A stretch of DNA of 64,000 nt from Clostridium scatologenes (GTDB lineage: Bacteria; Bacillota; Clostridia; Clostridiales; Clostridiaceae), in NCBI RefSeq assembly GCF_000968375.1, contig NZ_CP009933.1:4340001-4404000 (forward strand). Reading direction: 5' to 3'. The first letter of the stretch is position 1; each line of letters begins with the position of its first letter. Positions 1 through 7,768 of this stretch are shown in pieces. Below the pieces are notes generated by a model. That model saw only the letters and a list, made by a program, of their open reading frames with translations. It searched no databases and was not told the origin of the DNA. The position numbers were made by a program, and so were the translations under genes.

Positions 1-495
1 GGTAGCTTTAAATCCGAACTCCTTTAATACAGGGTAAGCATTTTCATAATTATCCTTATAACCATCATCAAAAGTTAAAACTATAGACTTTTCAGGAACA
101 GGTTTATTGTTAGACATAAAATTATACAATTCCCCCAAAGTTAACGTTGTATAACCATTATCCTTTAAATATTTCATTTGCTCTCTAAATTTTTCTTTAG
201 GAACTCTAAGCTCATTTCCTGCTTCATAATCAATTGAATGATACATAATTACAGGTATAGATTTATCATTATATTTCAGGACCCCATCTTTAAATTCTCT
301 ATCCTTTTCATTATTTTGTGAAGTTTCATTTTTTTCCTTTGATGCACTAATTTCTTTAGTATCACTAACTTGTTGTTTTGTAGTTTTTTCACTATGAGAT
401 TTTGCATTTTTTCCATTAATAAAATTATAGCTCAAAACTCCAATCATAAGAACAATGACCATTAATAATGTCAACTTTTTATAATTTCTATTCAT
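1..495 (-). CDS. Polysaccharide deacetylase family protein (3' end cut off by window)
   Basis: The visible 165 codons begin MNRNYKKLTLL at an ATG preceded by GGAAAGAAG. A single N-terminal hydrophobic segment (about residues 6-25) serves as signal anchor, followed by a Lys/Ser/Glu-rich linker to about residue 75. The NodB-type deacetylase domain then starts, with IMYHSIDY and the metal-binding LTFDDGY motif (first Asp the presumed catalytic base, second a metal ligand). Members remove N- or O-acetyl groups from cell-wall or extracellular polysaccharides outside the membrane. The downstream His ligands and the rest of the barrel lie beyond the left edge, so substrate cannot be judged. Family call is secure. 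Confidence 0.85.
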   Translation of the reverse strand, partial: MNRNYKKLTLLMVIVLMIGVLSYNFINGKNAKSHSEKTTKQQVSDTKEISASKEKNETSQNNEKDREFKDGVLKYNDKSIPVIMYHSIDYEAGNELRVPKEKFREQMKYLKDNGYTTLTLGELYNFMSNNKPVPEKSIVLTFDDGYKDNYENAYPVLKEFGFKAT

Positions 496-1313
496 ATTTT
501 CACTTCTTTCCTAATTTTCATTTATGTACAAAACACATTATATTCTTGTAGATAAATTTTATTATAATATAAATTATGTTTAATTTATACTAGGAATATG
601 TAAATTTTCATTAGAAAGTTGTCCACATTATTAACATTTTACATGTTAATAACTTGTTAATACAAATTAAATTTATTTTTCTTTTTTTCATGTTATTGAG
701 CAAAACATTATAGTCCTTAATAACTTATACATTTTATCAATATTATTAAACATATTAATTTACTACATATTCTAAAAGTTATCAACATTATCCACAGATA
801 GCTTGTTCATAACTTGTGAAATTCACAGTAAATTACTAAATATTCATTAAAAACATCACTAAACAGATCAGTTTCTTATAAAATATATTAATATTTATAC
901 ACATTATCAACAATTATGTGGACAACTTGTGCATAACTCAACATTTTTTATTAATTTTTCGGATTTACTTTAACATATATGATATAAACATCATATACTA
1001 TACTATGCAAAGCCTACTGATATAGTTGATTTTTTTCTTTTTAATGCTAAGTTTCATTAAATTATAATATGAAAAATTTAAAATTAATTGAAACTTAGCA
1101 ACTACATAAATATGTACTAATATCATCTAAATAATCTTATTATATATTTTCATAATTTTAATGAATATTTTCTCATAGTTAAGTTTATCCTATAATATAG
1201 CTTATAATTTTGCAATATGTTTCCGATAATATTTTTTGAATTTTCTTAACATTTTCAAACTTTTATGTTATTATTTTATTATAGTATATATTTTCATGAA
1301 GGGTGGGAATATT
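496..1313. other. Long non-coding AT-rich region with DnaA-box-like repeats and an inverted repeat
   Basis: About 800 bases without a credible gene. It holds several 9-mers matching or one or two bases from the DnaA box (619-627, 779-787, 788-796, 904-912, 917-925, 928-936) and an inverted repeat with arms at 1045-1060 and 1084-1100. It also separates the divergently transcribed deacetylase gene and the small ORF at 1314, so it must contain their promoters. Confidence 0.6.
619..936. promoter_or_regulatory. DnaA-box cluster A
   Basis: Six 9-mers of the TTATNCACA type: TTGTCCACA at 619, TTATCAACA at 779 abutting the exact consensus TTATCCACA at 788, TTATCAACA at 904, then inverted TGTGGACAA at 917 and TGTGCATAA at 928. 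There is no dnaA or dnaN gene here, so this is more likely a DnaA-titrating or regulatory cluster than the origin. Function is inferred. Confidence 0.5.
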
Positions 1314-1490
1314 ATGAGAGATAAAGTTATTTTCGTAGATTTTACTAAAAATAAAAATAAAAAACAATCCATGTTATCCATGTTAAAAAGCTTCTTTAGA
1401 AAAATATTTAACTCTGCAAATACTCCATCTAATCCATCTGATCCAAGTGATACTAAAAAAGTTATACATTACAACCGAGACATCTCCTAA
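1314..1490 (+). CDS. Small hypothetical protein, 58 aa
   Basis: Starts MRDKVIFVDF at an ATG with a GGGTGGGAAT ribosome-binding sequence; upstream in-frame starts lack one. The product is basic in its first half (Lys-rich stretch around residues 12-18, then a short amphipathic Met/Leu/Phe segment) and has a Pro/Ser/Asp-rich tail containing NPSDPSD. No family recognised and no signal peptide. It ends just before a strong hairpin terminator and precedes ispF by 66 bases. Coding status is supported by the RBS, start and terminator placement only. Confidence 0.5.
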   Translation: MRDKVIFVDFTKNKNKKQSMLSMLKSFFRKIFNSANTPSNPSDPSDTKKVIHYNRDIS

Positions 1491-1519
1491 GGTGCAATGA
1501 TTATGCACCTTTTTTTTAT
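1489..1519 (+). terminator. Rho-independent terminator
   Basis: Hairpin AAGGTGCA / TGCACCTT with a 7-base loop, followed by a run of eight T. It closes the small ORF ahead of ispF. Confidence 0.85.
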
Positions 1520-1556
1520 GTGATAAAATATAAATAAAAACTTTGGAGGTTTTATT

Positions 1557-2030
1557 ATGCGAATAGGAATAGGTTATGATGTACATAAACTTGTTGAAAA
1601 TAGACTTCTCATTCTTGGCGGAGTAAATATACCTTATGACAAAGGATTATTAGGACATTCTGATGCAGATGTACTCTTACATGCAATAATGGACAGCTTG
1701 CTTGGTTCTTTATCTTTAGGTGATATAGGTAAACATTTTCCAGATACAAATTCTTGTTACAAAAATATTTCTAGCTTAGTATTATTAAAAAAAGTAGGTG
1801 AATTAATAAATATAAAAGGGTACATGATTGAAAATATAGATTCCATTATAATTGCCCAATCTCCTAAATTATCATCTTTCATTGACGATATGAAAAAAAA
1901 CATAGCTGAAGCTTTAAGAATAGATATTGATAAAGTAAGTGTAAAAGCAACTACTGAAGAAGGATTAGGCTTTACAGGCAAAAAAGAAGGAATATCTGCT
2001 CAAAGTGTATGTTTAGTTGAAAAAATCTAA
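1557..2030 (+). CDS. ispF: 2-C-methyl-D-erythritol 2,4-cyclodiphosphate synthase
   Basis: Catalyses cyclisation of CDP-methylerythritol 2-phosphate to methylerythritol 2,4-cyclodiphosphate with release of CMP, in the cytosolic MEP isoprenoid pathway. At 157 aa it has the family's usual length. The zinc ligands are visible as D8 and H10 in GYDVHK and H42 in the SDADVLLHAIMD stretch; the C-terminal ATTEEGLGFTG motif of the CDP-binding pocket is present. The ATG follows GGAGGT with good spacing. It stands alone between two terminators, without ispD, so it appears monocistronic. Confidence 0.97.
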   Translation: MRIGIGYDVHKLVENRLLILGGVNIPYDKGLLGHSDADVLLHAIMDSLLGSLSLGDIGKHFPDTNSCYKNISSLVLLKKVGELINIKGYMIENIDSIIIAQSPKLSSFIDDMKKNIAEALRIDIDKVSVKATTEEGLGFTGKKEGISAQSVCLVEKI

Positions 2031-2043
2031 GCTGAATAAAATA

Positions 2044-2082
2044 AGAAATACAGGAACTATTAATTCCTGCATTTCTTATTTT
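2044..2082. terminator. Bidirectional terminator between ispF and the permease gene
   Basis: Inverted repeat with arms around AAGAAATACAGGAA and TTCCTGCATTTCTT flanked by A-rich and T-rich runs. It can end both converging transcripts. Confidence 0.75.
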
Positions 2083-3091
2083 TTATTAAGATTTATACCA
2101 ACCATATGCAAAATAAACATAAATAAAGGTATCCCAATTAAAAGCCCCCACATACCCATAAAATGCTGAGATATTATTAATACTATAAAAACAAAAAAAA
2201 CAGGTATCTTAGTTTTGGAAGACATAAATTGAGGTGTTAAGACATAATTTTCTAATGCACATAAAATTATTATCATTGATATTACATATGCAACTTTAAC
2301 CATACCTCCAATATTAAAAGCAATTACAGAAAGAGGAATTAAGGAAATAATGATACCTCCAATTGGGATTAAACTAAATATAAATATCATAAATGAAAGT
2401 GCAATAGATTCAGGAAAATTCATTATGCTTAACATTATTAATGAAAGAATAGTGTTAGTAACCGCAATTAATATTTGAAGCTGAACAACCTTACCAAAAA
2501 AATTAAAAAGTCCTTCCAAAATAATACTACATACTTATACATTATTGAAATCTTACTGGTTTTAAACTTAATTAGAAATCTTCTGACGTTAGTTCTCTCA
2601 AGCATAAAAAATAAACTTAATACTAACGCTAAAATTATATTTATTCCCCACTTTCCTAAACTTGTAATAAATTGAACTATAGTACTTACTTCATTTTTTA
2701 AATAACCTTTTATATCAACATTTCCTACTAAAGGATACAAATACTGCTGTACTTTGTTTATATTATGTTGAGACTTTCCTCCCATAAATCCATTAGCTAA
2801 TATTATACTTTGATTTACTATTAAAGGAATATATTTATATACAAAATACACTAAAAGTGTAAAAATTACAAAATATAAAACTATAGTCAAAAACATTTCT
2901 TTTAACTTTATATACTTTCTCAAATTAATTATAATAGTCTTTTCTAAACTATAAATTAAATATGTAAATAAAAATGTTAATAAGAATAAATCAATAATAT
3001 TTTTTAATGCATAAATAAGTATTGCTACTATTATAAAGACTGATATTTCCTTAGTTGTTTCTCTTTTAAATATTTCTCTAAGAAAACTCAT
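2076..3091 (-). pseudogene. AI-2E family transporter (YdbI/PerM type), broken by a frameshift
   Basis: The N-terminal part (3091 down to about 2505; starts MSFLREIFKR) and the C-terminal part (to 2076) are in different frames. Each is a membrane protein with several hydrophobic segments. Joined, they give a protein of about 338 aa, typical of the AI-2E/PerM permease family (efflux of small molecules, or Na+/H+ exchange in some members). The break falls at a run of seven A on the plus strand (2496-2502). Adding one base there restores a continuous reading of KDFLIFFGKVVQLQ, which fits the family's conserved FG-VV-Q segment. It could be a true pseudogene, transcriptional slippage, or a sequencing error. 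Confidence 0.75.
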
Positions 3092-3231
3092 GTATTTATC
3101 ATCTCCATGTATATACTTAATTATAAAATCCTTTTATTTAATTTTACTTTTAATAATAATATACGTCAATATTACTTTCAAAACTTCAAAATTTATGTGA
3201 TTTTATAAATCTATTTTTCAGCAATCTACAC

Positions 3232-3269
3232 AATAAAACCTTATGTAACTATTGTTTTTTACATAAGGC
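3232..3269 (-). terminator. Terminator of ornithine carbamoyltransferase gene
   Basis: Arms CCTTATGTAA (3239-3248) and TTACATAAGG (3259-3268); on the minus strand the stem is followed by TTTTATTG. Confidence 0.8.
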
Positions 3270-3305
3270 TTTTAATAAATTCATTAATTTAATATTAATA
3301 CTATC

Positions 3306-4304
3306 TTATTTTCCTAAAGTTGCTACCATAACTGCTTTTATTGTATGCATTCTATTTTCAGCTTCATCAAACACCAATGAATACTCACTTTCAAATACTT
3401 CATTAGTAACCTCCATACAATCTAATCCATATTTATTGTATATTTGTTCTCCTACTTTAGTACTTGTATCATGAAATGCTGGCAAACAATGAAGAAACTT
3501 AACATTTGCATTAAGAGTATTTTTAATCATATCCATATTTACCTGATATGGCTTTAAAAGCTCTATACGTTCCTCCCATTCTTCTTCTGGCTCACCCATT
3601 GATAACCAAACATCCGTATATACTACATCCACATGCTCTACACCTTTTTTTATATCATCTGTAATAGTTATGTTTCCTCCATTTTGCTTAGCAACCACAC
3701 TACATTTTTCTAATATCTCTGAATGTGGAAATAATTCTTTTGGCGCTACTATTCTAAAGTCCATTCCCATCTTTGATGCACCTATCATAAGAGCATTGGC
3801 CATATTGTTCCTACCATCACCAACATATACAAATTTTACTTGATTCAATGGTTTGTTGATATTTTCTTTTATAGTTAAAAAATCTGCTAAAACTTGAGTT
3901 GGATGATCCTCATCAGTTAATCCATTCCATACAGGTACTCCTGAATATTTTGCCAAGGTTTCTACAACTTTTTGACTATATCCTCTATATTCTATACCAT
4001 CATACATTCTTCCCAAAACCCTTGCAGTATCTGCTATAGATTCCTTTTTCCCCATTTGACTTCCCGTCGGCCCAATGTATGTGATATTTGCACCTTGATC
4101 CATTGCCCCAACTTCAAAAGCACATCTAGTTCTTGTAGAATCCTTTTGAAATAACAATACTATATTTTTTCCTTTCAGCATTTGTTTTTCAGTCCCTGTA
4201 TATTTTGCATTCTTTAGTTCCTTTGATAAATTTATTAAAAAATTTATCTCTTTAGGTGTAAAATCCATTAAAGTTAAAAAACTTCTATTCTTTAAATTAA
4301 ACAC
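3306..4304 (-). CDS. argF: Ornithine carbamoyltransferase
   Basis: Transfers the carbamoyl group between carbamoyl phosphate and ornithine to form citrulline, in arginine biosynthesis or, in reverse, in arginine fermentation. At 332 aa it is full length. Visible motifs are STRTR (56-60, carbamoyl-phosphate binding), HPTQ (134-137) and the catalytic HCLPAFHD (272-279). The start is GTG with GGGGGT six bases upstream. No other arg or arc gene is adjacent and it has its own terminator, so the anabolic (ArgF) versus catabolic (ArcB) role cannot be decided from context. An 18-base palindrome upstream (4365-4382) could be a regulator site. Confidence 0.95.
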   Translation of the reverse strand: MFNLKNRSFLTLMDFTPKEINFLINLSKELKNAKYTGTEKQMLKGKNIVLLFQKDSTRTRCAFEVGAMDQGANITYIGPTGSQMGKKESIADTARVLGRMYDGIEYRGYSQKVVETLAKYSGVPVWNGLTDEDHPTQVLADFLTIKENINKPLNQVKFVYVGDGRNNMANALMIGASKMGMDFRIVAPKELFPHSEILEKCSVVAKQNGGNITITDDIKKGVEHVDVVYTDVWLSMGEPEEEWEERIELLKPYQVNMDMIKNTLNANVKFLHCLPAFHDTSTKVGEQIYNKYGLDCMEVTNEVFESEYSLVFDEAENRMHTIKAVMVATLGK

Positions 4305-4364
4305 TTAAATACCCCCTTCATATTATATAATTCTAATCTATGTAAAATTATAATTATTCTTTAT

Positions 4365-4382
4365 TATGTATATTTATACATA
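4365..4382. promoter_or_regulatory. Palindrome upstream of argF, possible ArgR-type operator
   Basis: Perfect inverted repeat TATGTATA-TT-TATACATA, about 60 bases upstream of the argF GTG. Size and base composition resemble ARG boxes of Firmicutes, but no second copy was seen and such palindromes arise easily in AT-rich DNA. Confidence 0.3.
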
Positions 4383-4455
4383 CATTATATATTATATTTA
4401 AAAAAATTTCTAGTATATTTTATTTAAATATCTTATTTTTGTTTCATAAAACAAA

Positions 4456-4524
4456 AAATACTAGGTAAATTTAAACTACACTCTAATAATTAAATTGAGT
4501 GTAGTTCAAATTCACCTAGTTAAT
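4456..4524 (-). terminator. Large hairpin terminator after the DUF1836 gene
   Basis: Twenty-four-base arms at 4460-4483 and 4497-4520 with only two mismatches and a 13-base loop. On the minus strand the stem is followed by TATTTTTTGTTTT. It lies 69 bases beyond the DUF1836 stop. Confidence 0.7.
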
Positions 4525-4588
4525 CTTTAATAAATATTTATACAATAAATTAGACGTTATACAGAACCCCTACTATATTTCTATGAAC

Positions 4589-5185
4589 TTAAATGTTATC
4601 TTCATAATTATCTACTATACTTTGTACTAGTTTCTTTATAGCACTAGCCTGACAAATTAAAGTCATTACTATAAAAAAGATCTTTATTCGTTCTTGTTCA
4701 CCTTTTTTTAAATTCATGTCCTCTACTATCTTATCAATTTTCACTGCATCAAAATGCTGTTTTGATATAAATTCTTCAAAACTATCTTGTTGTATATCCG
4801 AAAAATTTTTATAAGCTTTTTCCCAGGATATAATATCATCATCTCTGTCATTTATATCATTAAAAGCCAAGCAAAAAACCTTTTTTATTTCCTGAGTGGT
4901 AAGTATTGGTCTCATATAACTAAGAAGTACTAATTGTGCTAAATGCAGCTTAGTATATCCTCTCTTTTTTCCATCCTCCGGTTTTGATATGATTTCATTT
5001 TTAATGTAATTTTGAACTATATTATTAGTATATTTTTCATCTAAAAATTTATCATTAAGGTAATCTATAACCTGTGACAAAAATAAATCATATCTTGGTA
5101 AATCCTCATAAGACACTATAGTATTTTCAGATATATCCTTAGCAATCTCATCTATAGATTCCATAGTAAATTTATCTTTTTTCAT
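4589..5185 (-). CDS. DUF1836 domain-containing putative regulator
   Basis: 198 aa, cytoplasmic, starting MKKDKFTMES with AAGG seven bases upstream. The region around residues 28-105 (LPRYDLFLSQVIDYLN, then GYTKLHLAQLVLLSYMRP) matches the DUF1836 family, whose fold contains a MerR-like winged helix, so DNA binding is plausible. The C-terminal half is acidic and helical with no recognised motif. It is transcribed alone, divergently from the Ser-rich/PspA operon 413 bases away, and ends in a strong terminator. No target or ligand can be named. Confidence 0.8.
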   Translation of the reverse strand: MKKDKFTMESIDEIAKDISENTIVSYEDLPRYDLFLSQVIDYLNDKFLDEKYTNNIVQNYIKNEIISKPEDGKKRGYTKLHLAQLVLLSYMRPILTTQEIKKVFCLAFNDINDRDDDIISWEKAYKNFSDIQQDSFEEFISKQHFDAVKIDKIVEDMNLKKGEQERIKIFFIVMTLICQASAIKKLVQSIVDNYEDNI

Positions 5186-5598
5186 ATAATAACCTTGATT
5201 CTTAAATTTATTTTTAATTTTAAAATAAGAATCAAGTTTTCACCACCTTTCCTTTATAAATAGTATTATTAACACATTTTATATTAACTTATATTCTATA
5301 CATACTTTTCTACACTTACATTATAAGGTACATATAAACTCTTTACAACTTAAAAAACTATGCATTATGTCGCATATCACACTAAAATCTTAAGATATAT
5401 AGTGATATTCTTATCCTTACACTTAATAATCAGTTTAAAAGGTTACAATTTCATTAAAATGGGATATTTTAAATATTGTTATAAAGTATAATATACTGTA
5501 TAATGGTTTTATAATTAAATTTACAAAATTTTATTATTATTTCTATCCAATAATACGATATAATATGCTAACATATAATAAAAAGCAATCCTATTTTC
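5186..5598. other. Divergent promoter region between DUF1836 gene and PspA operon
   Basis: AT-rich, no gene seen. It contains a good plus-strand sigma-A-type promoter at 5476-5504 for the operon at 5605. I see no riboswitch-like structure. Confidence 0.6.
5476..5504 (+). promoter_or_regulatory. Sigma-A-type promoter of the Ser-rich/PspA operon
   Basis: TTGTTA at 5476-5481, 17-base spacer, exact TATAAT at 5499-5504, about 100 bases upstream of the first gene. Confidence 0.6.
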
Positions 5599-5604
5599 TT
5601 GGGG

Positions 5605-6162
5605 GTGAACAAAATAAATAAGAAAAGATTTTTTATATGCTTATTACTTGCTTTTTTATTCTTATCAACAGATATTTTTAATCCTCAATTAGCAAGTACT
5701 TTAGGTATAAATAATGATTATACTATAGCTTATGCTAAAGGATCCGGAAGTTCCAAAAGCTCAGGCGGTAGTTTTAAATCCGGAAGCTTCTCTTCCCCTA
5801 AATCTTCTAGTAGTTCTGGAAGTTCTTCGTCATCTAAGTCTTCATCGGGAAGCTCTAAATCCTCAACTGGGGATTTTAAATCCGGAAATTTTTCAAATTC
5901 GCCTAAATCCTCTTCGGGAAGCTCTAATTCACAAACATCAAACAGTAGTTCAAATAGTGGAACATCTCGAAGTTATGATAGTGGAACTAAACGATCATTT
6001 TTACCTATTCCAATACCTATACCTATCCCTTGGGGACATGGATATAGTTCCGGTTATGGTTATAATAGTACCGGAAGCTTTTTAGGAACCATATTCAAGT
6101 TTATAATCTTTGTAATAATAATATTATTTATTATTAGATTAATAAAAAATAGAAGAAGATAA
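5605..6162 (+). CDS. Ser/Gly-rich membrane or secreted protein, unusual start
   Basis: The product has an N-terminal signal sequence (KKRFFICLLLAFLFLS), then about 90 residues of low-complexity Ser/Gly/Lys/Asn with a repeated (S/D)FKSG(S/N)F-S-PKSSSGSS unit. A PIPIPIPIP stretch and a Gly/Tyr patch follow, then a C-terminal membrane helix and basic NRRR end. No family name can be assigned. In-frame starts are TTG 5599 and GTG 5605, but the Shine-Dalgarno GGGGGTGA (5601-5608) overlaps them; it is best spaced for an ATA codon at 5614 that would give MNKKRFF. It is followed 17 bases later by a pspA-like gene, suggesting a membrane-stress or envelope role. Confidence 0.65.
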   Translation: MNKINKKRFFICLLLAFLFLSTDIFNPQLASTLGINNDYTIAYAKGSGSSKSSGGSFKSGSFSSPKSSSSSGSSSSSKSSSGSSKSSTGDFKSGNFSNSPKSSSGSSNSQTSNSSSNSGTSRSYDSGTKRSFLPIPIPIPIPWGHGYSSGYGYNSTGSFLGTIFKFIIFVIIILFIIRLIKNRRR

Positions 6163-6179
6163 TTAAGGAGGATTTTACT

Positions 6180-6830
6180 ATGGGAATATTTTCAAGAATG
6201 TCTAACATGTTTAAAGCTAAAGTCAACAATGCTTTGGATGAGGTTGAAAATCCAATTGAACTTTTAGACCAAAAGATTAGAGATATGGAGGAAAGCTTAA
6301 ATAAAGCAAAATTATCTTCCGCTCAAATTTTAGGTAATGTTCATGAAATTGAAAAGAAGATGGCTACTGCAAAAAGAGATTCAGAAGATTTTGATGAAAA
6401 AGTTAAACTTGCTATGAGTAAAGGCAATGAAGATTTAGCTAAAAAAGCTCTTGCAAAAAAACTAGAATGCGATAAAACTTATGATTCTTTAAAAACTAGC
6501 TATGAAGATGCTAGTAAAAAAGCTGAAACATTAAAAGCCAAACTTAGGGAACTAGAAAATGAAATAGAAAAAACTAGAACTTATAGAGATGAAGCTTCAG
6601 CTAGATTTAATAATGCCGAGGCTAGTAAAAAGGTTAACGAAATTTTATCAAATGTAGATACTGGAAGTAATAAAATAAACTTAGACGATATAGAAAGAAA
6701 AGTTCAAAGAAAAGAAGCCTTAGCAGAAGGCTTAGGAGATTTAAGAGAAGATAATTCTTTAGAAAAGGAATTTGAAAAATTAAAAGAAACTGATCTTGAT
6801 GAAGAATTAAAAAAATATAAACAGAACTAA
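6180..6830 (+). CDS. PspA/IM30 family membrane-associated protein
   Basis: 216 aa, starting MGIFSRMSNMFKAKVNNALD, the amphipathic helix typical of the PspA/Vipp1 (ESCRT-III-like) family. The rest is almost entirely Lys/Glu-rich coiled coil, including the family-typical DEVENPIELLDQKIRDMEESL stretch near residues 20-40. Family members oligomerise on the inner face of the membrane and protect it under stress. The ATG has AAGGAGG upstream. It lies between a Ser-rich membrane protein and a Cys-rich protein with short gaps (17 and 11 bases), so the three are very probably co-transcribed. No pspF or liaRS-type regulator is adjacent. Confidence 0.92.
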   Translation: MGIFSRMSNMFKAKVNNALDEVENPIELLDQKIRDMEESLNKAKLSSAQILGNVHEIEKKMATAKRDSEDFDEKVKLAMSKGNEDLAKKALAKKLECDKTYDSLKTSYEDASKKAETLKAKLRELENEIEKTRTYRDEASARFNNAEASKKVNEILSNVDTGSNKINLDDIERKVQRKEALAEGLGDLREDNSLEKEFEKLKETDLDEELKKYKQN

Positions 6831-6841
6831 GGTGATTTATT

Positions 6842-7498
6842 ATGAGTAAGGCTGAAGAATTTCTGAAAATAGAAAAAGACAAATATAGTAAAATATATGT
6901 AGACATAACTTATGCTATTGATAACATATCACCTTTCTTAGATAAAAGTGTATTGAAAAACAGAAAGTATGTGTCTAAAATTCATATTTTAAAAAAATAT
7001 ATAGAATTTATTGATGCAGCAATGTTAGAAACTAATAAGAGTGGCTTTTTAGGTATGTTTAAAAATGATAAATCTGTTGATTTAATCAAGGATTACAGAG
7101 ATGAGAATTTAGATTCTTTGAATCAATTAGAAAAATGTAGCAAATGTCAATGCTTAAATTGTACTGCCAATTGTGAATTTGATAGTTGTTTGGGCTGCAA
7201 AGATAACTCAAAAATAGTCTCTTGTGATCATAAAAAAATAAATGTCACAAAACATGATAATTTCACTTTAAATTTAACTAATAACAAAACAGGTGATGAT
7301 GATAGATATATTGTTTTGTCAACTCTTCAAAATGTAGAAGTAGATAATAAATATATAATAATTCAAAATATCATAACCAAAGAAAAATTCATACTTCATT
7401 ATTACCCAGGAATATCTGAAGATACTTATGGTGAAATTACAGATCCTGAAGAATTTGATTTTATTGTATCAACTTTTCAAAGTATAGAAGAATTTTAA
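6842..7498 (+). CDS. Unrecognised Cys-cluster protein co-transcribed with pspA homologue
   Basis: 218 aa, soluble, starting MSKAEEFLKI after AAGGTGAT. Residues 1-95 look helical. Eight cysteines fall within residues 99-128 (C99, C102, C104, C107, C111, C116, C119, C128) with CxxC spacings, suggesting a zinc-ribbon-like metal site or a treble clef. The C-terminal 85 residues are predicted beta-rich (repeated I/V-x-I patterns). I do not recognise the family. Its position 11 bases after the pspA-like gene implies a shared function in the same membrane-stress module, perhaps as adaptor or sensor; that is inference. Confidence 0.75.
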   Translation: MSKAEEFLKIEKDKYSKIYVDITYAIDNISPFLDKSVLKNRKYVSKIHILKKYIEFIDAAMLETNKSGFLGMFKNDKSVDLIKDYRDENLDSLNQLEKCSKCQCLNCTANCEFDSCLGCKDNSKIVSCDHKKINVTKHDNFTLNLTNNKTGDDDRYIVLSTLQNVEVDNKYIIIQNIITKEKFILHYYPGISEDTYGEITDPEEFDFIVSTFQSIEEF

Positions 7499-7514
7499 TT
7501 TAACTATTGAAAAT

Positions 7515-7658
7515 TTGTTCACACAATTACAACTTATCCACAGATTTCATAAAATTATACACAGATTTTGTGGATAAGTTGTATGCTTTGATATAGTTCA
7601 TTTTAACCTAAAATTATGCGTTTTTATTAACAATGTGGATAACTTTGTTTGTTGATAA
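7515..7658. promoter_or_regulatory. DnaA-box cluster B
   Basis: Dense cluster of DnaA-type 9-mers in 144 bases: TTGTTCACA 7515, exact TTATCCACA 7534, TTATACACA 7555, then inverted TGTGGATAA at 7569 and 7634 (exact consensus) and TGTTGATAA 7650. The two halves are arranged in opposite orientations. It sits between convergent genes, so it is not a promoter for either; a DnaA-binding or titration locus is the best guess. Confidence 0.6.
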
Positions 7659-7726
7659 CTTTATTTGTTGTCTAATTTAGTTTAATATATGTCACATATT
7701 ATTACATTATGTTTTTTATCGACAAA

Positions 7727-7755
7727 AATAATCCTAATGATTTTATCATTAGGAT
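7727..7755 (-). terminator. Terminator of the aldolase gene
   Basis: Arms ATCCTAATGA (7731-7740) and TCATTAGGAT (7746-7755); on the minus strand followed by TATTTTTGTC. Confidence 0.85.
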
Positions 7756-7768
7756 TTCTTAATTCAAT

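Noticed and set aside
496..1313. Chromosomal replication origin
   Set aside because: DnaA boxes are present but dnaA, dnaN, rpmH and an obvious unwinding element are not; gene orientation places oriC beyond the right end.
7500..7768. Replication origin at DnaA cluster B
   Set aside because: It lies between an unrelated operon and an aldolase gene, without dnaA/dnaN; a titration or regulatory cluster fits better.
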